Counted from the first letter of the stretch, positions 17,415 through 26,098 are shown. The stretch is DNA of 64,000 nucleotides from Oscillospiraceae bacterium (GCA_017466865.1 JAFTTI010000014.1:62001-126000); one strand, 5' to 3'. The notes: generated from the sequence alone by a model not told the origin. Made by a program: numbers and translations.

Positions 17415-18498
17415 CAACAGAAACCCCCTCAACATACCAGTCAAATTCATTCAGCATAGCGTTGTCTGTCATACTTTCGCCCTCTGCTATGCGCAAGTTT
17501 CCTTCGTTATCATAAACAGGGCCATAGAAAACATCAAATGTTCCGTTCTTCATTTTTTCGTATTCTGCCATAGCCTGTTTTTTTGCCTCGGGATTTATCA
17601 TAGGTGAAATTTCGGCAATATTTATCATTCCCGTTTCAAGACCCGCCCAATGGTTCTTTCCTTCAAATTTTCCCTGAAGGCATCTCAGTATCTGCGGGGT
17701 ATAGAACTGTTCCCAGTCCCATACAGCAGCGGTAAGATAACTATCGGGGAAACTTTCCTTGTTTTCGAGATTATAACCTATGCTGTAAATATTATTTTCA
17801 TCAGCAATACGCAAAGGTTCCAGAGAGTCTGTATGCATAGCGAGAATGTCTATGTTATGGTCTTTTATGAGTTGTTCCGATGCTTTCGCAGCAGCTTCAT
17901 CATCACTCCATGAATCTGTCCAGCGGACATAAACCGTAGCCTCGGGATTTACTTTTCTTACTCCTAAAGTAAATGCATTAAGACCTCTGTTTACTTCTGA
18001 AACAGGCATAGCGGCAACATAACCTATTTCGTTTGTTTTGGTTGTAAGCCCCGCAACTATTCCTGTTAGATAACGAATCTGATACATTCTTCCGAAATAA
18101 GTGCATAAATTTTTGTCGAAATTCGTTCCTGATGCGTGGAAGAAATATATTTCGGGATATGCCTTTGCGGCGTATGTTACAGCATCACCGAAAATGGCTG
18201 AGTTTGCGACAATAACCTTGCAGTCACTCAGAATAAGCTCTCTTATAACATCCGGAGCGGCTTCTTCCGAAACATTTTCTTTACAGATTATCTGTAAATT
18301 TATCTCCTTTGCGGTAGCACAGAGTGCCTCATAGTGCGACTGACTCCAGCTTCCGTCATTTCTTGAACCGATAAGAATAAGACCTACTCTCGTTGTTTCT
18401 TCAGTAACATCGGTTTCCTTTTCGCTTACATTGATAACGAAAATTCCTATTATAAGTGCAAGAACAAAAGACAATGCTATGATAATTATCTTTTTCAT
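17407..18498 (-). CDS. BMP/PnrA-type extracytoplasmic ligand-binding protein (first of pair)
   Basis: The 363-residue protein has an N-terminal membrane anchor (4-23) without a lipoprotein cysteine, then a BMP-family domain: [57 protein letters not shown] and RWTDSWSDDEAAAKA. It heads the three-gene operon with a TTGAAC/TATAAT promoter and overlaps its paralogue by 8 bp. BMP proteins usually deliver nucleosides or autoinducer-like ligands to ABC importers, but here the downstream partner is a sensor kinase. Ligand unknown. Confidence 0.88.
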   Translation of the reverse strand: MKKIIIIALSFVLALIIGIFVINVSEKETDVTEETTRVGLILIGSRNDGSWSQSHYEALCATAKEINLQIICKENVSEEAAPDVIRELILSDCKVIVANSAIFGDAVTYAAKAYPEIYFFHASGTNFDKNLCTYFGRMYQIRYLTGIVAGLTTKTNEIGYVAAMPVSEVNRGLNAFTLGVRKVNPEATVYVRWTDSWSDDEAAAKASEQLIKDHNIDILAMHTDSLEPLRIADENNIYSIGYNLENKESFPDSYLTAAVWDWEQFYTPQILRCLQGKFEGKNHWAGLETGMINIAEISPMINPEAKKQAMAEYEKMKNGTFDVFYGPVYDNEGNLRIAEGESMTDNAMLNEFDWYVEGVSVDE

Positions 18499-18546
18499 AA
18501 AAAATCTTCTTTCTTTTTATTTTTCAGATTTTGCCCATACAAAATA

Positions 18547-18575
18547 ATTATACCATTTAATTCCTTATAGTTCAA
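18547..18575 (-). promoter_or_regulatory. Promoter of the BMP-BMP-kinase operon
   Basis: On the minus strand TTGAAC (18575-18570), 17-bp spacer, TATAAT (18552-18547). Confidence 0.75.
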
Positions 18576-18640
18576 CGACATTTATGCATAAAATAAGTTT
18601 AAAAGCTCTTGTTTTTTTATAAAGGACTGACGATAAAAAG

Positions 18641-18666
18641 CACCGCAGCGCCATTTTGCTACGGTG
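18641..18666 (-). terminator. Terminator of the polyamine operon
   Basis: CACCGTAGC pairs with GCTGCGGTG on the minus strand around an 8-nt loop, followed by TTTTTAT; it lies just after aguB. Confidence 0.8.
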
Positions 18667-18673
18667 TTTTATG

Positions 18674-19552
18674 TTATCTTTCTGTAATTATTTTATATGT
18701 TTCAGGGCGTCTGTCACGGTAAATTCCCCATGAAAGCTGTTTTTCCCTTACATCGTCAAGGTCAAATGTTTCTGTTAAAACAGCGTCACCTTCTCTTTCA
18801 GCAGAAGAGAGAATTCCGCCTGTTTCATCTGTTATAAAGGATGAACCATAGAAGATAAGTGATGACTCCTGTCCGCCGTTTTCTTCTGCTGCGGTAACAT
18901 CTTCTTTTCCGTATCTGTTAGCCGCAATAACGGGAACGATATTAGCCGCCGAATGACCCTGCATAGCTCTTCTCCAATGAGGCATACTGTCGCTTTCGAG
19001 GATAGGTTCAGAGCCTATTGCGGTAGGATAGAAGATAAGTTCAGCACCCATAAGTGCCATCGCTCTCGCTGTTTCGGGGAACCACTGGTCCCAGCAGATT
19101 CCTATGCCGATTTTCCCATATCTTGTATCCCATACCTTAAAACCTGTATTGCCGGGTGTGAAATAGAATTTTTCCTGATAATAGTGGTCATCGGGGATAT
19201 GTGTTTTTCTGTAAACGCCGAGTATTTCTCCATCGGCATCGATTACTGCAACAGAGTTGAAAAGTGTGTTTCCGTCTTTTTCGTAAAAGCTTATGGGCAT
19301 TACAACAGAAAGCTCTTTACAGATTTTTCTGAAATGGATTACCGCATCGTTTTCTTCTGTTTTCTTTGCAAAATCATAGTAGTCATATCTTCTTTCCTGA
19401 CAGAAATACTGTCTTTCGAAAAGTTCGGGTAAAAGAATTATCTGTGCACCTTTTTCAGCCGCTTCTCTTACGAGTTTTTCGGCTTTTTCTATGTTTTCGC
19501 TGACAATTCTCGTGTTATTCATCTGAATTGCCGCAACGGTAACTTTACGCAT
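18674..19552 (-). CDS. aguB: N-carbamoylputrescine amidase
   Basis: This 292-residue nitrilase-superfamily enzyme hydrolyses N-carbamoylputrescine to putrescine, CO2 and ammonia. The catalytic Glu is in LLPELFERQYFC, the Lys in YRKTHIPDDHYYQEKFYF, and the Cys in KIGIGICWDQWFPETARAM. The HIPDDHYYQEKFYFTPG stretch is characteristic of AguB among nitrilases. It is the last gene of the polyamine operon and directly abuts aguA (no gap), which makes its substrate. Confidence 0.95.
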   Translation of the reverse strand: MRKVTVAAIQMNNTRIVSENIEKAEKLVREAAEKGAQIILLPELFERQYFCQERRYDYYDFAKKTEENDAVIHFRKICKELSVVMPISFYEKDGNTLFNSVAVIDADGEILGVYRKTHIPDDHYYQEKFYFTPGNTGFKVWDTRYGKIGIGICWDQWFPETARAMALMGAELIFYPTAIGSEPILESDSMPHWRRAMQGHSAANIVPVIAANRYGKEDVTAAEENGGQESSLIFYGSSFITDETGGILSSAEREGDAVLTETFDLDDVREKQLSWGIYRDRRPETYKIITER

Positions 19553-20671
19553 TTATTTCAACACTCCTTTCGGTATCTGCTGGGTAATACAGTGGATATT
19601 TCCACCGCCGACAATAATATTTCTTGCCTTTATGGGAACGATTTTTCTTCCCTTGCATACTTTTTCCATTATAGAAACAGCGAGTTTGTCGCTTTCTTCA
19701 TTTTCGCCTGAAAACTGCGGGAGAATTACTGAGTTATTCGAGAAATAAAAATTGACATAAGATGCCGCAAGGCGTTCGCCCACATCTCTTACATCTTCGC
19801 CTTCCTCGAAAACATAGCCTTCCATATCTTCTTTAGAAACGCATACGGGTGTTTTCGGAATGGGAAGTTTATGGATTGTTATTTTTCTTCCCTTAGCGTC
19901 GGTTTCTGATGAAAGATAGTCATAACAAGCCTTTGAAAGAGGATACTGTGGGTCGGTTTCGTCGTCTGTCCATGCGAGAACTACCTCGGCAGGACCTACA
20001 AAAGCGCAGACATTGTCAACATGTTCGTTGGTTTCATCGTTGTAAATTCCACGGGGAAGCCATAAAACTTTTTCTCCACCGAGATACTTGCATAATGTTT
20101 CGCTGATTTCTTCTTTCGAAAGGTCAGGGTTTCTTCCTGCGCTTAAAAGACAGCTTTCGGTTGTCATAATTGTTCCTTCGCCGTCAGAATGAATAGATCC
20201 GCCTTCTAAAACAAAAGGTGATGCATCATAATAATCGCAGTCGATAAAATCCATAAAAGAAACGGCAAGTTTATCGTCTTTGTCATAGTCTTTATAAAGA
20301 CCGTCAAAATCTCCGCCCCAGGCATTAAAACGCCAGTTTATACCCCTTACATTCTTTCCGTCGGTAACGAATGTCGGCGCAGTATCTCTTGCCCAGGCGT
20401 CATCCTGTGGGATTTTTGTTATGATGATATTTTCATTTTCTGAAAAGATTTCTTTCGCCTTTTCTTCGGTGTTATCGCTGACTATAAGAAAAACCTTTTC
20501 GTCTTCTGAAATGGCATTTATAATTTCAGTAAATGTCTTTACAGCAGGAACGGCATTATGTGGCCATGAGCCTTTTCTTTCAGGGAAGATAAGGATTGTG
20601 CCGTCGTGCTGTGAGTATTCTGAGGGCATATAAAAGCCGTCGTTTTTAGGGAGTGAACTTATTTTAATCAA
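19553..20671 (-). CDS. aguA: Agmatine deiminase
   Basis: This 372-residue enzyme of the guanidino-modifying superfamily converts agmatine to N-carbamoylputrescine and ammonia. Family signatures are PSEYSQHDGTILIFPERKGSWP at the N-terminus (given in part), DDAWARDTAPTF, the NWRFNAWGG loop, FVLEGGSIHSDGEGT with the catalytic His, and the nucleophilic Cys in GGGNIHCITQQIP. It overlaps nspC by 4 bp and abuts aguB. Cytoplasmic. Confidence 0.96.
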   Translation of the reverse strand: MIKISSLPKNDGFYMPSEYSQHDGTILIFPERKGSWPHNAVPAVKTFTEIINAISEDEKVFLIVSDNTEEKAKEIFSENENIIITKIPQDDAWARDTAPTFVTDGKNVRGINWRFNAWGGDFDGLYKDYDKDDKLAVSFMDFIDCDYYDASPFVLEGGSIHSDGEGTIMTTESCLLSAGRNPDLSKEEISETLCKYLGGEKVLWLPRGIYNDETNEHVDNVCAFVGPAEVVLAWTDDETDPQYPLSKACYDYLSSETDAKGRKITIHKLPIPKTPVCVSKEDMEGYVFEEGEDVRDVGERLAASYVNFYFSNNSVILPQFSGENEESDKLAVSIMEKVCKGRKIVPIKARNIIVGGGNIHCITQQIPKGVLK

Positions 20672-21813
20672 GATAAACGCTCCTTGAAGTCATTATATGA
20701 AAAACGCTTTATAATTTCATATTTTCCATTTTCACGAAGTATCGCAATATCGGGTAAAGGCATTCCGTTAAAGGTATTATTCTTTACCATAGAATAGATT
20801 GCCATATCCATAAAGATGAGTTTATCGCCTATATTAAGAGGCTCGTCAAAACTGTATTCTCCGATAACATCTCCTGCGAGGCAGGTCTGTGAACCCAAAC
20901 GATATGAATATTTTTTCTCGCCGTTTTCACCCGACATATAAAGGGGAGGACGATATGGCATTTCGAGAACATCGGGCATATGACAAGCAGCCGATGTGTC
21001 AAGAATTGCTATGGGCATATCGTTTTCTGTTATATCAAGAACAGTTGTTACAAGATAACCTGCGTTTAAAGCAAACGCCTCGCCAGGTTCTATAAACACT
21101 TCGAGATTGTATTTTTCCTTTATTCTCTTGATGCATAAGAGGAGTTTTTCAATGTCGTAATCATCTCTTGTTATGTGATGACCGCCGCCGAAATTTATCC
21201 ACTGCATATCACAAAGATATTTTCCAAACTTTTCTTCGATAGCATCGAGAGTTTTTTCAAGGTCATCGGAATTCTGTTCGCAAAGGGTATGAAAATGTAT
21301 TCCCGAAACGCCTGTAAGGTCGATTTCAGCGAAATTTTTGAGTGTTATTCCGAGTCTTGATTTAGGAGAACAAGGGTCATAGATTTCGTGACCTTCCTGT
21401 GTTGAACATTCAGGGTTTATTCTAAGACCTATCTTCTTTTCTGCAGAAAGAATCTTATCTCTGTATTTATAAAGCTGATTTTTTGAATTTAAGATGATGT
21501 GTCCGCAATAAGAGATTATTTCGTCCATTTCATCTTCTCTGTAAGCAGCGGAGAAAACGTGGTTCTCTTTACCCATATTTTCAAAGCCCAGTTTTGCTTC
21601 ATAAAGACCGCTGCAAGCAGTTCCACTCACATATTCAGCGATCGTAGGATAAAGCGAGAAGGCTGAAAAAGCCTTCTGCGCAAGGAGTATCTTAGCGCCT
21701 GATTTTTCTTCGACACTTTTAAGGATAGAAAGATTTTCTCTTATCTTTTTTTCGTCGATTACATATGCGGGTGTGGGTGCATTTTTTAATATATCAAGAA
21801 TTTTCTTTTCCAT
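20668..21813 (-). CDS. nspC: Carboxynorspermidine decarboxylase
   Basis: The 381-residue fold-III PLP decarboxylase is related to alanine racemase and DapF/LysA-type enzymes. The PLP lysine is in KILLAQKAFSAFSLYP. LRINPECSTQEGHEIYDPCS, the conserved WINFGGGHH, and VFIEPGEAFALNAGYLV follow. It removes the carboxyl group from carboxynorspermidine or carboxyspermidine, the product of the dehydrogenase encoded just upstream. It sits 2 bp after that gene and overlaps aguA by 4 bp. Confidence 0.95.
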   Translation of the reverse strand: MEKKILDILKNAPTPAYVIDEKKIRENLSILKSVEEKSGAKILLAQKAFSAFSLYPTIAEYVSGTACSGLYEAKLGFENMGKENHVFSAAYREDEMDEIISYCGHIILNSKNQLYKYRDKILSAEKKIGLRINPECSTQEGHEIYDPCSPKSRLGITLKNFAEIDLTGVSGIHFHTLCEQNSDDLEKTLDAIEEKFGKYLCDMQWINFGGGHHITRDDYDIEKLLLCIKRIKEKYNLEVFIEPGEAFALNAGYLVTTVLDITENDMPIAILDTSAACHMPDVLEMPYRPPLYMSGENGEKKYSYRLGSQTCLAGDVIGEYSFDEPLNIGDKLIFMDMAIYSMVKNNTFNGMPLPDIAILRENGKYEIIKRFSYNDFKERLS

Positions 21814-21815
21814 AA

Positions 21816-23069
21816 TTATTCAACCGTAACGGGATTTTCGTCAACAACCCAGGGAAGACCATATTTACCCAGCATATCCATATAAGGATCGGGATCAAAT
21901 TCTTCGACATTATAAACGCCTGCTTTATTCCATGTTCCGCTCATAACCATAGCTGTTCCTATCATAGCAGGAACGCCTGTTGTATATGAAACTGCCTGTG
22001 CGCCTGTTTCTTTATAACATTCCTGATGGTCGCAGACATTATAGATGTAGATTGTCTTTTCCTTGCCGTCTTTAATGCCCTTGAAGATACAGCCGATGTT
22101 TGTCTTGCCGACTGTTCTGGGTCCTAATGATGCAGGGTCGGGGAGAAGTGCTTTAAGGAACTTTATAGGAACTATTTCTCTTCCTTCGAACATAACAGGA
22201 GTAGTAGAGAGCATACCTACATTCTGTAAGCAGTTCATATGCATAAGATAACTCTGACCGAATGTCATGAAGAAACGGATTCTTTTAACGCCAGGGATAT
22301 TTTTTGCGAGAGATTCGATTTCTTCGTGGTGAAGAAGATACATATCCTTCATACCAACGCCTTCGAAATTATATTCTCTCTTGATTTCCATAGGCTTTGT
22401 TTCAACCCATTTGCCGTTTTCCCAGTAAGAACCGTTTGCTGAAACTTCACGGAGATTGATTTCGGGGTTGAAGTTTGTTGCAAAGGGATAACCGTGGTCA
22501 CCGCCGTTGCAGTCTAAAATGTCGATATAATGAATTTCATCAAAGTAGTGTTTAAGAGCATAAGCAGAGAAAACGCTTGTAACGCCCGGGTCGAAGCCTG
22601 TTCCTAAAAGTGCTGTAAGGCCTTTTTCCTTGAACTTATCCATATAAGCCCACTGCCATGAATAATCGAAGTATGCAGTAAATCCCTTTTCCTTGCATCT
22701 CTTTTCATAGATTGCTCTCCACTCTGGGTCATCTGTATCTTCTGCTTCATAGTTTGCTGTGTCAACATAGTTTGCGTTACATTCAAGACAAGCATCCATA
22801 ATAGTAAGATCCTGATAGGGAAGTGCAACATTTAAAACTGTGTGAGGCTGATATTCTTTCATAAGTGCAACGAGTGAGTCAAAGCTGTCAGCGTCAACTG
22901 TTGCTGTCGAGAGTTTTGCAGATGTCTTGTCTTTGAGGATTTCAACCAAAGCATCACACTTTGACTTTGTTCTGCTTGCGATGCAGATGTCTGTAAAAAG
23001 AGGATTCTGACAACATTTGTGAATAGCAACTGTAGCAACTCCGCCACAACCGATAACAAGTAATTTCAT
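21816..23069 (-). CDS. Carboxynorspermidine/carboxyspermidine dehydrogenase (saccharopine dehydrogenase family)
   Basis: The 417-residue protein has an N-terminal Rossmann NAD(P)-binding loop, VIGCGGVATVAIHKC, and the saccharopine-dehydrogenase catalytic fold: DTANYEAEDTDDPEWR and LLGTGFDPGVTSVFSAY. In this context it condenses a diamine with aspartate semialdehyde to make carboxyspermidine for NspC. If the diamine is agmatine rather than putrescine, the same pair would make aminopropylagmatine; sequence alone cannot tell. The AAGGAGAT site is strong. Confidence 0.93.
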   Translation of the reverse strand: MKLLVIGCGGVATVAIHKCCQNPLFTDICIASRTKSKCDALVEILKDKTSAKLSTATVDADSFDSLVALMKEYQPHTVLNVALPYQDLTIMDACLECNANYVDTANYEAEDTDDPEWRAIYEKRCKEKGFTAYFDYSWQWAYMDKFKEKGLTALLGTGFDPGVTSVFSAYALKHYFDEIHYIDILDCNGGDHGYPFATNFNPEINLREVSANGSYWENGKWVETKPMEIKREYNFEGVGMKDMYLLHHEEIESLAKNIPGVKRIRFFMTFGQSYLMHMNCLQNVGMLSTTPVMFEGREIVPIKFLKALLPDPASLGPRTVGKTNIGCIFKGIKDGKEKTIYIYNVCDHQECYKETGAQAVSYTTGVPAMIGTAMVMSGTWNKAGVYNVEEFDPDPYMDMLGKYGLPWVVDENPVTVE

Positions 23070-23090
23070 AATTTTCTATCTCCTTTAAAA

Positions 23091-23951
23091 TCAGTTTTTC
23101 TTTTCTTCTTCTATGAGTAAATCTTCAACATATTTAGGAAGCATAAACGCACCTCTGTGAAGATTTGCCGAGTAATACCATGTTTTAAGACCACGCTTTT
23201 CCCAGCGGATAGGGTCGAAATCACGAAGAGGATGATATTTTTTCGATGCAAATCCGAAAAGCCAGTATCCTGAAGGGCAGGTAGGAATATGCGCCTGGTA
23301 AACCCTGCTTATCGGGAAACTTCTGAACGCCTTTCTGTGCATTGTTCGGCAACTTTCTTCGTCAACATCAAAGAAAGGACTTCCATGCTGATAAACCATT
23401 ATACCGTCTTCTTTGAGTGCTTTATAACAACTTCCGTAAAATTCTTTTGTAAAAAGACCTGCCGTATAACCTAATGGGTCTGTCGAGTCATTGATGATAA
23501 GGTCATACTGGTCCTGCTTTCCGCGGAGAAAACGAAGACCGTCCCTGTAAAAAATCTTTACACGTGGGTCGTCAAGACCTTTTGCGTTATCAGGGAAAAA
23601 TTCACGACATACATTTACGAAAAGTTCATCGGGTTCAACAACGTCGATTTCTTCGATTTCGTCGTAGTATGAAAGTTCTCTCGCAACGCCACCGTCACCA
23701 CCACCGATAACGAGAACTTTTTTAACCGAGGGGTGAACCGCCATCGGAACGTGAACTATCATTTCGTCGTATGTGAATTCGTCTTTTTCGGAGAAGATAA
23801 CGCTACCGTCTGAAGTTAAAAATCTTCCGAATTCGACAGAGTCAAAAATGTCAATTCTCTGAAAATCGCTTGTTCCGCTGAAAAGTTGTTTTTCAACTCT
23901 TATTGACATCTTGACATTATTTGTATGCATTTCAGAAAACCAGAAATCCAA
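23091..23951 (-). CDS. speE: Spermidine synthase (aminopropyltransferase)
   Basis: The 286-residue protein has the SpeE fold: an N-terminal beta-strand domain (MDFWFSEMHTNNVKMSIRVE), then VLVIGGGDGGVARELSYYDE and IDVVEPDELFVNVCREFFP, and the catalytic loop LIINDSTDPLGYTAGLFT. SpeE transfers an aminopropyl group from decarboxylated S-adenosylmethionine to putrescine. Its usual partner speD (SAM decarboxylase) is not in the window, while the alternative carboxyspermidine route is encoded right behind it. It lies 3 bp after speA. Confidence 0.94.
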   Translation of the reverse strand: MDFWFSEMHTNNVKMSIRVEKQLFSGTSDFQRIDIFDSVEFGRFLTSDGSVIFSEKDEFTYDEMIVHVPMAVHPSVKKVLVIGGGDGGVARELSYYDEIEEIDVVEPDELFVNVCREFFPDNAKGLDDPRVKIFYRDGLRFLRGKQDQYDLIINDSTDPLGYTAGLFTKEFYGSCYKALKEDGIMVYQHGSPFFDVDEESCRTMHRKAFRSFPISRVYQAHIPTCPSGYWLFGFASKKYHPLRDFDPIRWEKRGLKTWYYSANLHRGAFMLPKYVEDLLIEEEKKN

Positions 23952-23954
23952 AAT

Positions 23955-25409
23955 TTAGCCCTCCTTCAGAACATTGAGAGTTTTAAGTTCGCAGTCTTCG
24001 GGGCCCTGAATAGAGCATCCCTTTTCCTTTGCGAAAAGCATATAATCTATGAGTTCATTTGTAATCATTTCGCCGGGTGCGAGAATAGGTATTCCGGGAG
24101 GATAACACATAACAAATTCTCCACAGATTTTTCCTGCTGTTTCCTTAATGGGAAGCTGTTTCTTTTCAGAATAGAATGCCTTTTGTGGAGTTGCCGCAAC
24201 TATGGGTGAAATATATTCTGAATTGTGGATGTGTGTTACTTCCTTTGAATAAAGACGCTTTATATCTTCGAGTGCACCAACAAGGCGTTCGATTTCCTGG
24301 ATTCTGTCACCTATCGAGATATATGCGAGGATGTTTCCTATATCGCCGAATTCAATCTGAATATCGTATTCATCGCGTAAAAGGTCATAGATTTCAATGC
24401 CTGTAAGACCTATATCCCTTGTATAGACAGAAAGCTTTGTAACATCATAATCATAAACGCTTGTTCCGTTTACAAGGTCTTTTCCGTAAGCATAATATCC
24501 GCCTATCGAATTTATTTCATCTCTTGCGTATTCAGCGAGAGAAGCTACTTTTTCAAAAGATTCTCTTCCTCTTAAAGCGAGGTTTCTTCTTGAAATATCA
24601 AGGCTTGATAAAAGAAGATAAGATGCGCTTGTTGTCTGGGTAAGATTTATAATCTGTTCGACATATCTTATGTTTATATTTTCATTTACAAGAAGCATAG
24701 AACTCTGTGTCAGACTTCCGCCCGATTTATGCATAGAAACCGCTGCCATATCAGCACCTGCTTCCATAGCGGACATAGGCAGATTTTCATGGAAATAAAG
24801 ATGAGTTCCGTGTGCTTCGTCAACAAGAACCTGCATTCCGTGGCTGTGTGCGAGTTCGACAATTGCCTTCATATCAGAGCATATTCCGTAATATGTAGGG
24901 TTGTTTACAAAAACCGCAACGGCATCAGGATTTTTTTCAATAGTTTCTCTCAATCTGTCAATGTTCATACCGAGAGCAATGCCTATTCTTTCGTCAACAT
25001 CTGGGTTTACATAAACAGGTTCAGCACCGCAGAGAACGAGTGCGTTAAGAACACTCTTATGAACATTTCGGGGAAGAATGATTTTATCCTTCGCCTTACA
25101 GGTAGCAAGAATCATTGTCTGAACAGATGATGTTGTTCCGCTTACCATAAAGAAGGCATGTTTAGCACCGAAAGCATCGGCTGCGAGTTGTTCTGCCTGA
25201 TAGATTACAGAAACGGGATGACATAAGTTGTCAAGCGGTTTCATTGAGTTTACGTCGATACCAACGCACTGTTCGCCTAAAAGCTTAACAAGTTCGGGAT
25301 TTCCTCTTCCTCTTTTATGCCCGGGAACATCGAAAGGAACAATTCTCTGTCTTCTCAGTCTTTCGAGTGCCTCATAAACGGGGGCTGATTTCTGATTTTC
25401 AATATTCAT
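23955..25409 (-). CDS. speA: Arginine decarboxylase (fold-I PLP, Orn/Lys/Arg family)
   Basis: The 484-residue enzyme belongs to the aminotransferase-fold Orn/Lys/Arg decarboxylase family. FDVPGHKRGRGNPEL lies near the N-terminus. GTTSSVQTMIL and VLVDEAHGTHLYFHE follow, and the PLP lysine is in SMHKSGGSLTQSS. The C-terminal domain carries the YPPGIPILAPGE motif. Arginine is assigned as substrate because aguA and aguB, the agmatine-consuming steps, follow in the same operon. I chose the ATG at 25409; an upstream ATG would lie inside the leader's terminator hairpin. It is the first gene of the operon. Confidence 0.93.
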   Translation of the reverse strand: MNIENQKSAPVYEALERLRRQRIVPFDVPGHKRGRGNPELVKLLGEQCVGIDVNSMKPLDNLCHPVSVIYQAEQLAADAFGAKHAFFMVSGTTSSVQTMILATCKAKDKIILPRNVHKSVLNALVLCGAEPVYVNPDVDERIGIALGMNIDRLRETIEKNPDAVAVFVNNPTYYGICSDMKAIVELAHSHGMQVLVDEAHGTHLYFHENLPMSAMEAGADMAAVSMHKSGGSLTQSSMLLVNENINIRYVEQIINLTQTTSASYLLLSSLDISRRNLALRGRESFEKVASLAEYARDEINSIGGYYAYGKDLVNGTSVYDYDVTKLSVYTRDIGLTGIEIYDLLRDEYDIQIEFGDIGNILAYISIGDRIQEIERLVGALEDIKRLYSKEVTHIHNSEYISPIVAATPQKAFYSEKKQLPIKETAGKICGEFVMCYPPGIPILAPGEMITNELIDYMLFAKEKGCSIQGPEDCELKTLNVLKEG

Positions 25410-25708
25410 TCTGCATCTTTCCAATCCAAGAAAAATAAAAAAGCAGGTTGTCATAAAAGCAACCTGCTGTCAATAACGCGAAATAACAGCCCCTTAGGCT
25501 GTATTTTTCTTTCGGACACTACTGCCGATTATACCTTATTGACCGTTTCACAAGTGACTTTCTGATTATAAAGTTATCATCTTATAAAATTTGGGCTTTT
25601 AACCCAATCAATAATGCGATGAAATCATCGCTTCGGCATCTGACCCGCCTGTCCGTATGGGCTTTTCTCCTGCTATCGCAGAAGACGGTCGTGTTGTTTT
25701 TTTACAAC
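25410..25708 (-). promoter_or_regulatory. Structured leader RNA of the polyamine operon, with attenuator-like terminator
   Basis: About 300 nt separate the predicted start (near 25708) from speA. The minus-strand RNA contains a GTTGT/ACAAC hairpin at its 5' end, a CTTCTGC-GATA-GCAGGAG stem-loop, GCGATG/CATCGC, a TTGGGTT/AGCCCAA stem, an ACAGCC/GGCTGT stem (25486-25502), and finally a perfect 9-bp terminator stem AGCAGGTTG/CAACCTGCT (25442-25468) with a T-run, about 30 nt before the ATG. This is the layout of a transcription-attenuating riboswitch or leader. I do not recognise the aptamer; T-box and SAM-I signatures are absent. Confidence 0.65.
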
Positions 25709-25714
25709 AGACTC

Positions 25715-25743
25715 ATACTATCATAATAAAGAAAAAATGTCAA
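25715..25743 (-). promoter_or_regulatory. Promoter of the polyamine operon
   Basis: On the minus strand TTGACA (25743-25738), 17-bp spacer, TAGTAT (25720-25715). Confidence 0.8.
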
Positions 25744-25774
25744 TACTTGTCGCAAAAGTTTAAAAAAAATTAAT

Positions 25775-25878
25775 ATAAAGCAAAAATCTTGCACTTTCTG
25801 CGTCGTTAAACTCGCTCGGAATATCCGCATATTCCTTCGCTCGTTTGCCTAGCATAAAGCGCAATCTTTTTGCTTTAT
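25775..25878. repeat. MITE-like palindromic element
   Basis: About 104 bp with near-perfect 18-bp inverted ends (ATAAAGCAAAAATCTTGC at the left; its complement with two changes at 25861-25878). In the middle is a perfect hairpin GGAATAT-CCGC-ATATTCC (25818-25835). A partial second copy follows at 25915-25947. No coding capacity; similar non-autonomous elements are common in Clostridia genomes. Confidence 0.65.
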
Positions 25879-25898
25879 GAAATGTGAAGCATCTGCCT

Positions 25899-26057
25899 GC
25901 GGTGGCTCACCGCTCGCTCGTTTGCCTGGCATAAAGCGCAATCTTTTGTTTTACCGCGTGGTCGCGGAGAACATATCGTTACGGACTTTGTTGAGGATAA
26001 CAAAAAAGAACTCGGAAATAACAACCATTGTTTCTGAGTTTTCACGCGTGGTCGCGG
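25899..26057. repeat. GC-rich REP-like palindromes downstream of the TPM-like gene
   Basis: Three short palindromes in an otherwise AT-rich region: GCGGTGGCTCACCGC (25899-25913), CCGCGTGGTCGCGG (25954-25967) and CACGCGTGGTCGCGG (26043-26057). The last two share the extension GTGGTCGCGGAGAACA. Related palindromes occur near spoVAE/DUF6512 (33174-33250 and 35296-35310). Confidence 0.6.
25915..25947. repeat. Partial second copy of the MITE-like element
   Basis: These 33 bp repeat 25838-25870 with a single A-to-G difference. They include the GCATAAAGCGCAATC segment, in direct orientation. Confidence 0.75.
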
Positions 26058-26067
26058 AGAACAAAAA

Positions 26068-26091
26068 ACGGCATCGGAATTCCGATGCCGT
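26068..26091 (-). terminator. Terminator of the TPM-like gene
   Basis: A perfect 24-bp palindrome (ACGGCATCGGAA then its complement), followed on the minus strand by six T. Confidence 0.88.
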
Positions 26092-26098
26092 TAGTTTT

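Noticed and set aside
25410..25708. T-box or SAM-I riboswitch in the polyamine leader
   Set aside because: The T-box consensus and SAM-I core motifs are absent; left as unrecognised structure.
25838..26057. Possible second CRISPR array from repeated 33-bp and 16-bp units
   Set aside because: Units differ in type, have irregular spacing and only two copies each; they fit MITE/REP elements.
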